DNA of 64,000 nucleotides from Bhargavaea sp. CC-171006 (GCF_009761675.1 NZ_QUZH01000003.1:168261-232260), one strand, 5' to 3'; positions 9,262-18,281 are shown, numbered from the stretch's first letter. The notes: generated by a model not told the origin, from the sequence alone. A program made the numbers and translations.

Positions 9262-10420
9262 CAGCTAATATCTTCGGTTTCTTCCAGAAATAAGACAAGA
9301 TCACTCCCGCGGCAAGCGTCGCGGTGGCAAAGTAAAACGGGTAGTCCAGCCGGATATCGAACAGGATCCCTCCGATGACCGGTCCGAAAACGTTGCCCAG
9401 ACTTGTGAACATCGAGTTCATGCCGCCGGCAAAGCCCTGCTCATTCCCTGCCACTTTCGACAGATAGGTGGTGACCGCAGGCCGTACAAGATCGAAGCCG
9501 ACAAATACAGTCATCGTCACAAGCAGAATCATAACGTACGAGCTCACCAGCGTGACACAGTAGACAAGTACCGCGGAAACAATCAGGCACCAGCGGATCA
9601 GGCGGATTTCGCCAAGCCATTTGTTCAGCCGGTCAAACAGAAACACCTGTGCGACCGCTCCTACGATGCCGCCGCCTGTGACCATAATCGCGATATCCTT
9701 CGGCGTGAAGCCGTATTTACGGTCGGTATAAAGCGCAAAAAGCGACTCGAATGCCGCCAGCCCGAATGACAAAATGAAAATAATGATGAACGCAATGAAA
9801 AAAACGGGCGCAAAGATTTTTCTGATGCCTGTCGTCCCCGGCACCATCTCCTCCGCTTCCGTCTTCTGCCGCACGGGTTCGCGGAGCGCAATCATTGAAA
9901 AAAGCGCAGCGATGAATGCCAGTCCGAACGCAGCAAAAAACGGCACACGCGTACCGATTTCGGCCAGGAAACCACCGAAGCCGGGACCGACGATAAATCC
10001 GGTCGAAATGGCCGCGGACATATACCCGAGCGCCTTGGGCCGTTCTTCTATCGTCGTGATATCCGCGATAAATGCCGTGACGGCCGGCATGATGAATGCC
10101 GCACTGACGCCGCCGAGAAGACGCGAGACAAACAACATCGTAATGGACTGCGCAAGCCCGAACAGAAGCTCGGACAAACTGAACAAAATCAGGCCGATGA
10201 CGATCATCCGCTTGCGTCCGTATTTATCCGTCCATTTCCCGGCTATCGGTGACACGATCAGCTGGGTCAGCGCAAATGCCGCGACAAGATTGGCAGCGGC
10301 GGAACCGCTCAGGCCCAGCTCATTGATCAGGGCGGGAAGGACCGGGATGACCAGTCCGATGCCCATAAAGGCGATGAACAGGTTGATGAGAACCGTCGTG
10401 AGCATGATGTTTTTCTTCAT
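9248..10420 (-). CDS. MFS multidrug-type efflux transporter (NorA/Bmr-like)
   Basis: 390-residue, 12-helix major facilitator. Motif A is seen between helices 2 and 3 as GKWTDKYGRKR, and the drug/H+ antiporter motif C as GFIVGPGFGGFLAE in helix 5, which points to an exporter of the DHA1 family. Start: AAAGGGG lies 8 bases before ATG at 10418-10420; the frame is open 12 codons further, but that start has no ribosome binding site. Close relatives export fluoroquinolones, dyes and other cationic compounds; the physiological substrate is unknown. No regulator gene adjoins it. Confidence 0.88.
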   Translation of the reverse strand: MKKNIMLTTVLINLFIAFMGIGLVIPVLPALINELGLSGSAAANLVAAFALTQLIVSPIAGKWTDKYGRKRMIVIGLILFSLSELLFGLAQSITMLFVSRLLGGVSAAFIMPAVTAFIADITTIEERPKALGYMSAAISTGFIVGPGFGGFLAEIGTRVPFFAAFGLAFIAALFSMIALREPVRQKTEAEEMVPGTTGIRKIFAPVFFIAFIIIFILSFGLAAFESLFALYTDRKYGFTPKDIAIMVTGGGIVGAVAQVFLFDRLNKWLGEIRLIRWCLIVSAVLVYCVTLVSSYVMILLVTMTVFVGFDLVRPAVTTYLSKVAGNEQGFAGGMNSMFTSLGNVFGPVIGGILFDIRLDYPFYFATATLAAGVILSYFWKKPKILAAGPS

Positions 10421-10567
10421 GAAGTTTACCCCTTTGATTCCGGTTCTTCCTATCATAGCCGTACATCACAGGACTCTGCCACTTTGGCGGCGTACTTTGA
10501 AAAAGTCTGACACATCAGCCCTATTGCCTTCGCTTCGCACCGCTCCTCTTTTTCTTTTGTTACCTTC

Positions 10568-11245
10568 TCAAGAGAGTTCCCATCTGCTCCATGGTTCCGT
10601 ATTGGGCGGCAGATTCGTGAAGAACAGCGGCTCCTTTTTTACCGGGTGGGTAAAGGCAAGTGATTTTGCCCAAAGTGCGATCTGTTGCCCCGGGCGGTTG
10701 ACGGAAGCGCCGTACTTCTGATCGCCATAAAGCGGGCATCCGACTGATGTTAGCTGGACGCGGATCTGATGGGGGCGCCCGGTCTCAAGGCGCACGGAGA
10801 CAAGCGTCAGTTCTCCATTCCTTCCGAGGACTTCGTAGTCCAGGACCGCTTTCTTTGCATCTCTCACGCCCGGTCTCACAACAGAGACTTTGTTTTCCTT
10901 CTTGTCTTTCAGAAGGTGATGCTCAAGCCTTCCCTTCTCCTTCGGCGGAACGCCTCTGACCACTGCGATGTACTCACGGTCCATGTCACGTCGGCGCAGC
11001 GCATCCGACAGGCGGGAGGCTGCCTTTGAAGTTTTCGCGAAGACGATGGCGCCACCGACAGGCCGGTCCAGCCGGTGGACGAGGCCAAGGTAGACATTGC
11101 CCGGCTTGTTGTCTCGCTCCTTGATCATCTCCTTTAGTGCCGTAAGCAGGTCCATGTCACCGGTCCGGTCTTCCTGGACAGGCATGTTCACCGGCTTTTC
11201 GACGACCAGCAGGTGATTGTCTTCAAAAAGTATGGGGATATTCAT
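10568..11245 (-). CDS. RluA-family RNA pseudouridine synthase
   Basis: Converts uridine to pseudouridine in rRNA or tRNA. The catalytic Asp is in the HRLDRPVGG motif (about residue 60), followed by LETGRPHQIRVQL and GDQKYG, all typical of RluA/RluD catalytic domains. It lacks an N-terminal S4 domain and is short at 225 residues, like the stand-alone YjbO/YlyB relatives or TruC-type enzymes. GGAGA precedes the second of two in-frame ATGs (11243-11245) with proper spacing, while the first ATG abuts it, so the second is preferred. The target site is not predictable. Confidence 0.88.
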   Translation of the reverse strand: MNIPILFEDNHLLVVEKPVNMPVQEDRTGDMDLLTALKEMIKERDNKPGNVYLGLVHRLDRPVGGAIVFAKTSKAASRLSDALRRRDMDREYIAVVRGVPPKEKGRLEHHLLKDKKENKVSVVRPGVRDAKKAVLDYEVLGRNGELTLVSVRLETGRPHQIRVQLTSVGCPLYGDQKYGASVNRPGQQIALWAKSLAFTHPVKKEPLFFTNLPPNTEPWSRWELS

Positions 11246-11281
11246 CGTCATTCTCCTTTTAATTCAATATGACAGACGCGA

Positions 11282-11638
11282 TCAGAAGTCCTCCAGCACT
11301 TTTTTCAGCACCTCTGCCTGATTGTGCTTTTCATCCTTCGCACCGTAAAGCAGCGTCACGTTGCCATCATTTTCATCAATCATTTTGTTCGGTCTTTCCA
11401 GCTCTTTTTTCTGTATGCCACTCGTCAGTTCGGCCAAATACCGTCTCCTGAATTCACCGAACCGCTCCTTTTCATGGCCATACCATTTTCGGAGTTCGTC
11501 CGAAGGCGCGACTTCCTTCATCCAAAGATCAAGTTTCGCTTTCTCCCGGGAAACGCGTGGCCAAACCCGGTCGACGAGGATCCTGGTTCCGTCATCTTCC
11601 TGTGCTTCTTCATAGATTCGCTTCATGAGTATAGGCAC
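11282..11638 (-). CDS. DUF488 family protein (YeaO-like)
   Basis: 118-residue protein with the DUF488 signature near its start (GTRILVDRVWPRVSREK) and central WMKEVAPSDELRKWYGH. The family is widespread and uncharacterised. Start taken at GTG 11636-11638, because AGGAGG lies 9 bases upstream; an internal ATG four codons later is too far from it. It lies just upstream of the pseudouridine synthase on the same strand with a 36-base gap, so the two may be co-transcribed. Confidence 0.82.
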   Translation of the reverse strand: MPILMKRIYEEAQEDDGTRILVDRVWPRVSREKAKLDLWMKEVAPSDELRKWYGHEKERFGEFRRRYLAELTSGIQKKELERPNKMIDENDGNVTLLYGAKDEKHNQAEVLKKVLEDF

Positions 11639-11808
11639 ACAGTCCAACCTCCTGTCTTGCACGCAACTCTTTGAAATAATTTTAGTTCAAACACTTCGTA
11701 TTCATTTTAACAGAGGTCTCGTGCGTGCTGTCTGTTATACTGGACGCAGTTCCCGCCATCCAGTCCCATCCGGATGGCGGCCACCTCAGATCAAGGAAGG
11801 TACAGACC

Positions 11809-12657
11809 ATGAGCTCACTACTTAGCCGCATCGAACAAAATCTCGCGAGCCTGTCCGGCGCCGAACGGGCCATCGGCGAATATATCCTGAAGCACCCTGA
11901 ACTGATCCCGAATATGACGACCCGGGACCTGTCCAAAAACAGCGGCGTCAGTGAATCGAGCGTTGTCCGCTTCTGCAAATCGATTGGCATCGGCAGCTTT
12001 AAGTCTTTCAAACTGGAACTCGTCAAAGATCTGACGCTGACCGGGATGAATCTGACGGATTTCGATATTCTTCATCACCAGGACTCCCCATATGACCTAT
12101 TCCAGAAAGTCACCCAAGTCAACAAATCGGCTATCGAGGCCATCCCCTCCTCCCTCGACCGCAAAGAGTTCGAAAAGGCTGTAAGCATCCTCAAAGACGC
12201 GGATCGGCTCCTGTTCTACGGTGTGGGCGGTTCGGCAACAGCCGCAACGGATGCTTACTATAAGTTCACGAAACTCGGGTATGCCTGTCAGAGCCATCAA
12301 GACTTCCACTTCATGCTGTCGGCGATTCCCTACCTGGACGGGCGCTCCGTGTTTTTCGCGATCAGCAACTCCGGAAAAACCAAAGACGTTCTGGAGCTTG
12401 CACGTTTTGCAAAATCCAAGGGGGCCACGGTCATCGCCGTCACCAACCTGGATAAATCCCCTCTTTACAGGGAAGCGGATGTCCGGCTGTGCACGCCGGT
12501 CGTGGAACAGGACCACCGGATCGGCAGCATTCCCTCAAGGATGACCCAATTGACCATCATCGACGCCCTCTACCTCAGTGTTTTCCACGCAAAAGGAGAA
12601 TCCGTCATCGAGCAATATCATGAGGCCCGGAACGAAGTCATCCGCCTCAGAAGATAA
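11809..12657 (+). CDS. murR: RpiR/MurR-family transcriptional regulator of MurNAc utilisation
   Basis: 282 residues: an N-terminal HTH_6 domain (RDLSKNSGVSESSVVRFCKSIG, about residues 40-65) and a C-terminal SIS sugar-phosphate-binding domain (YGVGGSATAATDAYYKF to AISNSGKTKDVLELA). In relatives the SIS domain binds MurNAc-6-phosphate and releases DNA. Assignment to MurR rests on the adjacent murQ-murP-mupG genes. Start ATG 11809 has AAGGAAGG 8 bases upstream. The gene has its own terminator, so the regulator is not in the same transcript as murQ. A palindrome beside the murQ promoter is its likely operator. Confidence 0.85.
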   Translation: MSSLLSRIEQNLASLSGAERAIGEYILKHPELIPNMTTRDLSKNSGVSESSVVRFCKSIGIGSFKSFKLELVKDLTLTGMNLTDFDILHHQDSPYDLFQKVTQVNKSAIEAIPSSLDRKEFEKAVSILKDADRLLFYGVGGSATAATDAYYKFTKLGYACQSHQDFHFMLSAIPYLDGRSVFFAISNSGKTKDVLELARFAKSKGATVIAVTNLDKSPLYREADVRLCTPVVEQDHRIGSIPSRMTQLTIIDALYLSVFHAKGESVIEQYHEARNEVIRLRR

Positions 12658-12707
12658 TCCCCGGCAAGGAAATGGCCAATAGGCCTTTCCAGCCAGGGAT
12701 TTTTTTC
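12657..12707 (+). terminator. intrinsic terminator of murR
   Basis: A long hairpin, ATCCC/GGGAT outside and GGAAA-GGCC/GGCC-TTTCC inside, is followed by seven T residues. It begins at the stop codon. Confidence 0.8.
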
Positions 12708-12714
12708 GACAAGG

Positions 12715-12732
12715 GAAGAAAAAATATTCTTC
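12715..12732. promoter_or_regulatory. candidate MurR operator (inverted repeat)
   Basis: GAAGAA at 12715-12720, six A/T bases, TTCTTC at 12727-12732 form a perfect 6-bp inverted repeat ending three bases before the murQ -35. RpiR-family operators are AT-rich palindromes with GAA/TTC ends, so the position and form fit. Binding is inferred. Confidence 0.45.
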
Positions 12733-12735
12733 ATA

Positions 12736-12763
12736 TTGACATTTAATTTCTTTTTAATAGAAT
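12736..12763 (+). promoter_or_regulatory. sigma-A promoter of the murQ-murP-mupG operon
   Basis: TTGACA at 12736-12741, a 16-base spacer, TAGAAT at 12758-12763. Transcription should begin near 12770, which makes the upstream ATG at 12770 an unlikely start for murQ. Confidence 0.75.
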
Positions 12764-12802
12764 GAATCCATGAAACATAATTTCATAACAGTAGGTGAAG
12801 AC

Positions 12803-13690
12803 ATGCTGGAAAAACTCACGACAGAGGCAAGAAACCCGAAGAGCATGAACATCGATACGCTTCCGGTCAGGGAGCGCCTGCTGCTCATGGTCGAAGAAGA
12901 TGCCGGTATTCCCGAAGCCATCCGAAAAGAGATCGGTCCGATTGAAAACGCTGTCAACTATGTGATTCAAGCTTTCCAGAGAGGCGGCCGCCTGATTTAT
13001 GCCGGTGCCGGGACGAGCGGGCGGCTTGGCATTCTCGATGCGTCCGAATGCCCGCCGACATTCGGTGTCGACCCGGAGATGGTCCGCGGACTGATTGCAG
13101 GTGGAGAAAAGGCGATCACCACCGCAATCGAGGGGGCTGAAGACGATGCAGAACAGGGAGCCGAAGACATCGCTTCCCTGTCTGTCGGCCCGGATGATGT
13201 CGTCGTCGGGATTGCCGCAAGCGGCCGGACGCCGTATGTCATCGGTGTGCTGAACCGGGCGAAGGAGTTGGGGGCGAAAACCGTCGCCCTCAGCAACAAC
13301 AAAGACTCTGAGATCGGGCACGTTGCCGACGTGGCCATCGAAGTCGTGACCGGCCCCGAAGTCATCACGGGCTCGACCCGCCTGAAAGCCGGCACCGCGC
13401 AGAAGCTGGTGCTGAACATGATTTCCACCATTGCAATGACGGGAATCGGAAAAGTGTACGGCAACCTGATGGTCGATGTGCAGCCAACAAATGAAAAGCT
13501 GGTCAAACGCGCCAAGCATATCATCATGGAGGCGGCAGGCGTAGACTTTGAAACAGCGGAGGATGCTTATGAAAAAGCGGGCGAACAGGTTAAGCCTGCC
13601 ATCGTCATGCTGCTGCTCGGCTGCTCATTTGATGAAGCGAATGCGCGCTTAAAAGAAGCGAAGGGGTTTATCAGAGAAACTCAGAGATGA
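12803..13690 (+). CDS. murQ: N-acetylmuramic acid 6-phosphate etherase
   Basis: Cleaves the lactyl ether of MurNAc-6-phosphate to GlcNAc-6-phosphate and D-lactate in the cytosol. Diagnostic sequences are LTTEARNP near the start, the SIS-domain signature GGRLIYAGAGTSGRLGILDASECPPTFG, and GSTRLKAGTAQKLVLNM. The chosen start is ATG 12803 (MLEKLTTEARN), with AGGTGA five bases upstream and a length matching known MurQ proteins (295 residues). The in-frame ATG at 12770 coincides with the predicted transcription start. First gene of the operon; murP begins 12 bases after its stop. Confidence 0.94.
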   Translation: MLEKLTTEARNPKSMNIDTLPVRERLLLMVEEDAGIPEAIRKEIGPIENAVNYVIQAFQRGGRLIYAGAGTSGRLGILDASECPPTFGVDPEMVRGLIAGGEKAITTAIEGAEDDAEQGAEDIASLSVGPDDVVVGIAASGRTPYVIGVLNRAKELGAKTVALSNNKDSEIGHVADVAIEVVTGPEVITGSTRLKAGTAQKLVLNMISTIAMTGIGKVYGNLMVDVQPTNEKLVKRAKHIIMEAAGVDFETAEDAYEKAGEQVKPAIVMLLLGCSFDEANARLKEAKGFIRETQR

Positions 13691-13702
13691 TCTGGAGGGG
13701 AA

Positions 13703-15070
13703 ATGATGAAAAAAGAGGAAAAGCTCGCAAGGGAGATCCTGGACCATATCGGCGGCGGGGACAACATCCGTTCCTTCACCCACTGCATGACCCGTGTCCG
13801 GCTGGATCTGAAAGATGACAGCAAGGCCGATATCCAGGCGCTGAAAAATATCGATGGGGTCATGGGCGTCATAGAGGACGAAACGCTTCAGGTCGTCGTC
13901 GGGCCGGGCACCGTGAACAAAGTGTCCGACCAGATCTCAAAGATGACCGGCATGCGGATGGGGGAAGCCGTCGACGCCAATGAAGATGATGCGGTCAGCC
14001 TGAAAAAGGCGGAGCTGAAAAAGAAAAACAACACGCCGGTGAAAAACCTACTCAGGAAAATCGGGAGCATCTTCATCCCGCTCATTCCGGGGCTGGTCGC
14101 ATCCGGGATCCTCAACGGGGTCGCAGGATTCGCCAAAAACGCCGGAGTCGATCCGACACTCACATGGATCCAAATCTTCACCCTTCTCGGCAGCAGCATC
14201 TTCGCCTATCTGGCGATTGTCGTCGGCTGGAACACAGCAAAAGAGTTCGGGGGAACGCCGGTCCTCGGTGCCATCGCCGGGATCATCACCATCCACCCCG
14301 GCCTTGCTGACATCGTCCTGTTCGGCGAAAACTTGCTTCCCGGCCGCGGCGGTCTGTTCGGTGCCATGTTCGCGGCCTGGCTGATGGTCGTCTTTGAACG
14401 CTTCTACAGAAGATTCGTCCCGAATGCCGTGGACATCATCATCACGCCGCTCTTCACTGTCCTGACGGTCGGACTGCTGACGATCGTTGCGGTCATGCCG
14501 GCAGCGGGCGTCCTGTCTGACGGTATCACAACCGGCATCCATGCGGTCCTCGAAGTCGGCGGCCCTGTTGCGGGCGGGCTTCTCGCCGGATTCTTCCTGC
14601 CGCTCGTCATGCTGGGGCTCCACCACGGACTGACTCCGATCCATATGGAGCTGATCAACTCTGTTGGTGCGACGTCCCTCCTCCCGATCCTTGCGATGGC
14701 GGGTGCAGGACAGGTCGGCGCATCGATCGCCATCTTCGTCAAATCCAGGAACCAGCGCCTGAAGAACGTCATCAAGGGCGGCCTCCCGGTAGGCTTCCTC
14801 GGGATCGGGGAACCGCTGCTGTACGGGGTGACCCTCCCGCTCGGACGGCCGTTTATCACCGCCTGTCTGGGCGGGGCCGTCGGCGGTGCCTACCAGGCGA
14901 TCATGCATACGGCGGCCGGTGGCATCGGGGTATCGGGAATTTCCCTGATCCCGCTGATTGCAGATAATAAATACCTGATGTATTTCATCGGGCTCGTCAT
15001 CACCTATACAGCCGGATTCATCTTCACGTATTTCTTCGGCTTCAAAAAGGAAATGGACGAAAACTTCTGA
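13703..15070 (+). CDS. murP: PTS enzyme IIBC for N-acetylmuramic acid
   Basis: Imports and phosphorylates MurNAc or a MurNAc-GlcNAc disaccharide. The N-terminal EIIB domain (about residues 5-85) holds the phosphorylated Cys in SFTHCMTRVRLDLKD. A linker is followed by the EIIC membrane domain (about 115-450) with the substrate motif GIGEPLLYGVTLPL. There is no EIIA domain, so a general glucose-type EIIA must supply phosphate. GGAGGGG at 13694-13700 could serve ATG 13703 or 13706. Substrate assignment rests on the murQ and mupG neighbours; by sequence alone it could be a sucrose/trehalose-type EIIBC. Confidence 0.9.
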   Translation: MMKKEEKLAREILDHIGGGDNIRSFTHCMTRVRLDLKDDSKADIQALKNIDGVMGVIEDETLQVVVGPGTVNKVSDQISKMTGMRMGEAVDANEDDAVSLKKAELKKKNNTPVKNLLRKIGSIFIPLIPGLVASGILNGVAGFAKNAGVDPTLTWIQIFTLLGSSIFAYLAIVVGWNTAKEFGGTPVLGAIAGIITIHPGLADIVLFGENLLPGRGGLFGAMFAAWLMVVFERFYRRFVPNAVDIIITPLFTVLTVGLLTIVAVMPAAGVLSDGITTGIHAVLEVGGPVAGGLLAGFFLPLVMLGLHHGLTPIHMELINSVGATSLLPILAMAGAGQVGASIAIFVKSRNQRLKNVIKGGLPVGFLGIGEPLLYGVTLPLGRPFITACLGGAVGGAYQAIMHTAAGGIGVSGISLIPLIADNKYLMYFIGLVITYTAGFIFTYFFGFKKEMDENF

Positions 15071-15079
15071 CTCAAGTGG

Positions 15080-15129
15080 GCAGGAGGAGAAAGACCGCTG
15101 GCTGTGTGGCGGGCTTCTCCCCTGCTTTT
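15080..15129 (+). terminator. possible intra-operon terminator or attenuator between murP and mupG
   Basis: GCAGGAGGAGAA at 15080-15091 can pair with TTCTCCCCTGC at 15115-15125 with one bulge, followed by TTTTC. Located between co-directional operon genes, it could lower expression of the distal genes. Confidence 0.5.
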
Positions 15130-15158
15130 CTGCATCCATCAAAGAAAGGAAGCTGACC

Positions 15159-16238
15159 ATGCTTGGAATTTCCGTTTACCTGAATCAAGCGTCTGACGAA
15201 AGCTTGGAAGCCTATATCCGGAAGATGAGGACCGCCGGTTTCCGCGGCATCTTCACTTCTCTCCATATCCCCGAGGATGACCCGGGACAATACGCCGGCC
15301 GACTCCGGTCACTCGGCACACTTGCATCGAACTATAAAATGGAGCTGACGGCGGACATCTCCCCTGCTTCACTCGGCCATCTCGGCCTGACATTCAAGAC
15401 GGCGGACCGCCTGCTGGACTGGGGGGTCACCGGACTCCGTGTGGACTACGGAATCAGTGAGGAAGAAACGGCCGCCCTGTCACACCGGATGACGGTCGCC
15501 CTGAACGCCAGCACACTCACGGAAGAAAGCATCGGCCGGCTGAAACAGTGCGGTCTTCGGCTTTCCGCAACCGAAGCGTGGCATAATTTCTACCCGAGGC
15601 CAGAGACCGGACTCGGAATGGACGATTTCACTGAGCGGAACCAATGGCTTCGGAGTGAAGGCCTGAAAGTCATGGCGTTCGTCCCCGGAGACGGCGAACG
15701 GCGCGGCCCTCTATACAAAGGGCTTCCGACACTTGAGGAGCACAGGGAGCGCACTTCCTTCTCCGCGTATTTGGACCTGCTGAACAGCGGATGCGTGGAC
15801 CACATCTATATCGGGGACCCCTCCATGAGTGAACGCTCGCTTGAGCAGTTCAGCAGCCATTCGGAAGGTGTCTTCCTCCTCGATGCCGTGCCGGCTTTTC
15901 CTGAAGCGTCTGCCTTCCTGCCCGGAACAAGCCATACGAACCGGCCGGATGCGGCACGTGACGTGATCCGCTCCGCTGAGTCCCGGATGTACGGCAATGC
16001 GGGCGACCGCCCGGTCAGGCCCGCCAATGCGGCGGACCGGCCCTTCGGCTCAGTGACCGTCGACAATTCCCTGTACGGCCGCTACCAGGGGGAACTTCAG
16101 ATCACCAAGCGGGATCTGCACGCAGATGACAAAGTGAACGTCATCGGGCGGGTGATCGGAGACGACCTGCCGGTTCTCCGCCACATCAAAGGCGGTGAGG
16201 CATTCCGCATCCGAATGGAAGGCGGACCGCATGCCTGA
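15159..16238 (+). CDS. mupG: MupG-family TIM-barrel protein (6-phospho-MurNAc-GlcNAc hydrolase)
   Basis: 359-residue DUF871/MupG protein: an N-terminal TIM barrel (MLGISVYLNQASDES, then GFRGIFTSLHIPEDD and GLRVDYGIS) and a C-terminal beta domain (about residues 240-355) that includes ADDKVNVIGRVIGDD. In Staphylococcus aureus MupG splits MurNAc-6-phosphate-GlcNAc inside the cell before MurQ acts. Its place with murQ, murP and murR gives the complete muropeptide sugar recycling set, so uptake of the phosphorylated disaccharide is implied. Start ATG has AAAGGAAG 8 bases upstream. No signal peptide, in keeping with a cytosolic role. Confidence 0.88.
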   Translation: MLGISVYLNQASDESLEAYIRKMRTAGFRGIFTSLHIPEDDPGQYAGRLRSLGTLASNYKMELTADISPASLGHLGLTFKTADRLLDWGVTGLRVDYGISEEETAALSHRMTVALNASTLTEESIGRLKQCGLRLSATEAWHNFYPRPETGLGMDDFTERNQWLRSEGLKVMAFVPGDGERRGPLYKGLPTLEEHRERTSFSAYLDLLNSGCVDHIYIGDPSMSERSLEQFSSHSEGVFLLDAVPAFPEASAFLPGTSHTNRPDAARDVIRSAESRMYGNAGDRPVRPANAADRPFGSVTVDNSLYGRYQGELQITKRDLHADDKVNVIGRVIGDDLPVLRHIKGGEAFRIRMEGGPHA

Positions 16239-16284
16239 GGAGAGTCTGCTATACTATTGAGCAGAATCCGGCCAGGAAGAAGGA

Positions 16285-18219
16285 ATGGATATGTTCAAGA
16301 CAATCGGGATCCTCGCCCATGTGGATGCCGGAAAAACAACATTTTCCGAGCAGTTGCTTTATCATACGGAAGCGATCCGGACCCGCGGGCGGGTCGACCA
16401 CAAGGATGCCTTCCTCGACAGCCATGCCATCGAGAAAAACCGGGGCATCACCGTATTCGCCGACCAGGCGGTGTTCCGCTATAACGGGACCGAATATACA
16501 CTGATCGATACTCCCGGGCACGTCGACTTCTCACCTGAGATGGAGCGGGCCATCCGGGTGATGGACGCGGCGATTCTTGTGATCAGTGCAGCGGACGGTG
16601 TGGAAGGACACACCGAGACGGTCTGGGACCTGCTCCGGAAGCACCGCGTCCCGACCTTTCTCTTCATCAACAAGACCGACCGGGAAGGGGCGGACCGTGA
16701 GGCAGCCCTGACCGGGATCCGGCAATCCCTGTCTGAAGATGTGATCCTCTTGGATGACGGGCTTGCCCCTGATGTGATCGAGTGGGTGGCGGAGCGCGAT
16801 GAAGCCCTTCTCGAGCGTTATCTCGAGGATGGCTTCGATGAGGAAGTGTGGATCGATGCCATGCGCCGCATGACGGAATCAGGGCGTATTTTCCCCGCCG
16901 GCAGCGGTTCGGCTCTTAAGGACGTCGGCGTCACCGAATTCTTCGCATGGCTGGACCGGCTTTCCGGCTGGGACCGGGCAGAGCCGGGCAGACCATTTGC
17001 AGCCCGGGTATACAAGATCCGTCATGATGAGGGCGGCCAGCGCATCACCTTCCTGAAGATGACCGGAGGCCGCCTGTCGGTCCGGGATGAAATACGGATT
17101 GCGGGTGAACCCCGGAAAGTCACACAGATCCGGAAATACAGCGGGCACAAGTACACCGTCCAGGACACGGCGAACCCGGGCGAACTGGTGGCAGTCATGG
17201 GGCTTTCCGGCATCGAGGCCGGCGAGCCGCTCGGGGCTGAAACAGGACGGGCCTCCTTCTCCCTCACCCCTTCTCTGTCGGCCGCAGTCCAATTTGGCGA
17301 CTCGATTCATCCGAAAGATATGCTGGCACATTTCATGCAGCTGGATGCGGAAGACCCCTCACTCGCCGTCACATGGGAAGAGCATGCCCGGGAGATTCGT
17401 GTGCATGTCATGGGTATGATCCAGTTGGAAGTACTGAAAGAAGTCGTGTCTGACCGCTTCGGCCAAATGGTCACATTCGGAGAACCGTCAATCCTCTATA
17501 AGGAAACGGTCCGCTCCGCCGTCAGGGGTTACGGACATTTTGAGCCCCTCCGCCATTACGCGGAAGTGCATCTGGACATGGCACCAGCTGAACGTGGATC
17601 GGGCATTACATTCAAAAGCAACTGCCATCCGAACGAACTGGCTCCCGGATACCAGAACCTCGTTGGCCAGGTTCTTACAGAAAAGCCGCACCGCGGCCTG
17701 CTCACAGGGTCACCGCTCACGGATATGGACATCACACTAATCACTGGCCGGGCGCACAACGAGCACACATCCGGCGGAGACTTCAGGGAAGCTGCCCTCC
17801 GAGCGCTCCGGCAGGGTCTTGAAAAGGCGGATAACGTCCTGCTTGAACCGGTGTATGATGTCAAAATTAAAGTGGCGACCGATCTGATGGGCCGCGTCCT
17901 GAACGATATCCAAAAAGCGCACGGGCAGTTCGGGGATCCAAAAGCCGAGGGAGACACCGTCCGAATCACCGCGCGTGTCCCTGTCGCCACATTTATGGGT
18001 TATCCGGCTGAATTCGCTTCCTTCACCAACGGCAAAGGTGCCATTTCCCTTCGTCCCGGCGGCTATGAAGTGTGCCACAATCCCGAAGAAGTGACAGAAC
18101 GGACCGGATATGACAAAAATGCCGATCCCGACTATTCCTCGGCATCGATCTTCTGCGCCAAGGGCAAGGGCTATTCCGTCCCCTGGCATGAAGCGGAAGC
18201 GGCGATGCACCTTTTGTAG
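16285..18219 (+). CDS. TetM/TetO-type translation GTPase (EF-G-like, chromosomal)
   Basis: 644-residue protein of the ribosomal-protection branch of translational GTPases. GTP motifs are intact: AHVDAGKTTF (G1), DTPGHVDF (G3) and NKTD (G4). Domains II-V follow in EF-G order, and the C-terminal part contains GSGITFKSNCHPNELAPGYQ. It is diverged from mobile tet(M)/tet(O), so the chromosomal OtrA-like/'translation factor GTPase' group fits best and tetracycline resistance is not established. Two ATGs (16285, 16291) are possible behind AGGAAGAAGGA. It lies 46 bases after mupG on the same strand, without a clear terminator between, so it may be co-transcribed with the MurNAc genes. Confidence 0.82.
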   Translation: MDMFKTIGILAHVDAGKTTFSEQLLYHTEAIRTRGRVDHKDAFLDSHAIEKNRGITVFADQAVFRYNGTEYTLIDTPGHVDFSPEMERAIRVMDAAILVISAADGVEGHTETVWDLLRKHRVPTFLFINKTDREGADREAALTGIRQSLSEDVILLDDGLAPDVIEWVAERDEALLERYLEDGFDEEVWIDAMRRMTESGRIFPAGSGSALKDVGVTEFFAWLDRLSGWDRAEPGRPFAARVYKIRHDEGGQRITFLKMTGGRLSVRDEIRIAGEPRKVTQIRKYSGHKYTVQDTANPGELVAVMGLSGIEAGEPLGAETGRASFSLTPSLSAAVQFGDSIHPKDMLAHFMQLDAEDPSLAVTWEEHAREIRVHVMGMIQLEVLKEVVSDRFGQMVTFGEPSILYKETVRSAVRGYGHFEPLRHYAEVHLDMAPAERGSGITFKSNCHPNELAPGYQNLVGQVLTEKPHRGLLTGSPLTDMDITLITGRAHNEHTSGGDFREAALRALRQGLEKADNVLLEPVYDVKIKVATDLMGRVLNDIQKAHGQFGDPKAEGDTVRITARVPVATFMGYPAEFASFTNGKGAISLRPGGYEVCHNPEEVTERTGYDKNADPDYSSASIFCAKGKGYSVPWHEAEAAMHLL

Positions 18220-18238
18220 TTGATCCTTACCCCTAATA

Positions 18239-18274
18239 AGCCGCCCGGCAGACTGTTCTGCCGGGCGGCTTTCA
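18239..18274. terminator. bidirectional terminator between the GTPase and the convergent unknown gene
   Basis: AGCCGCCCGGCAGA pairs perfectly with TCTGCCGGGCGGCT (ending 18270), a very stable hairpin between converging genes. Confidence 0.85.
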
Positions 18275-18281
18275 TGGTTTT

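Noticed and set aside
16285..18219. Mobile tetracycline-resistance gene tet(M)/tet(O)
   Set aside because: No mobile element or conjugative genes nearby, GC and codon use match the chromosome, and the protein looks diverged from the resistance proteins.
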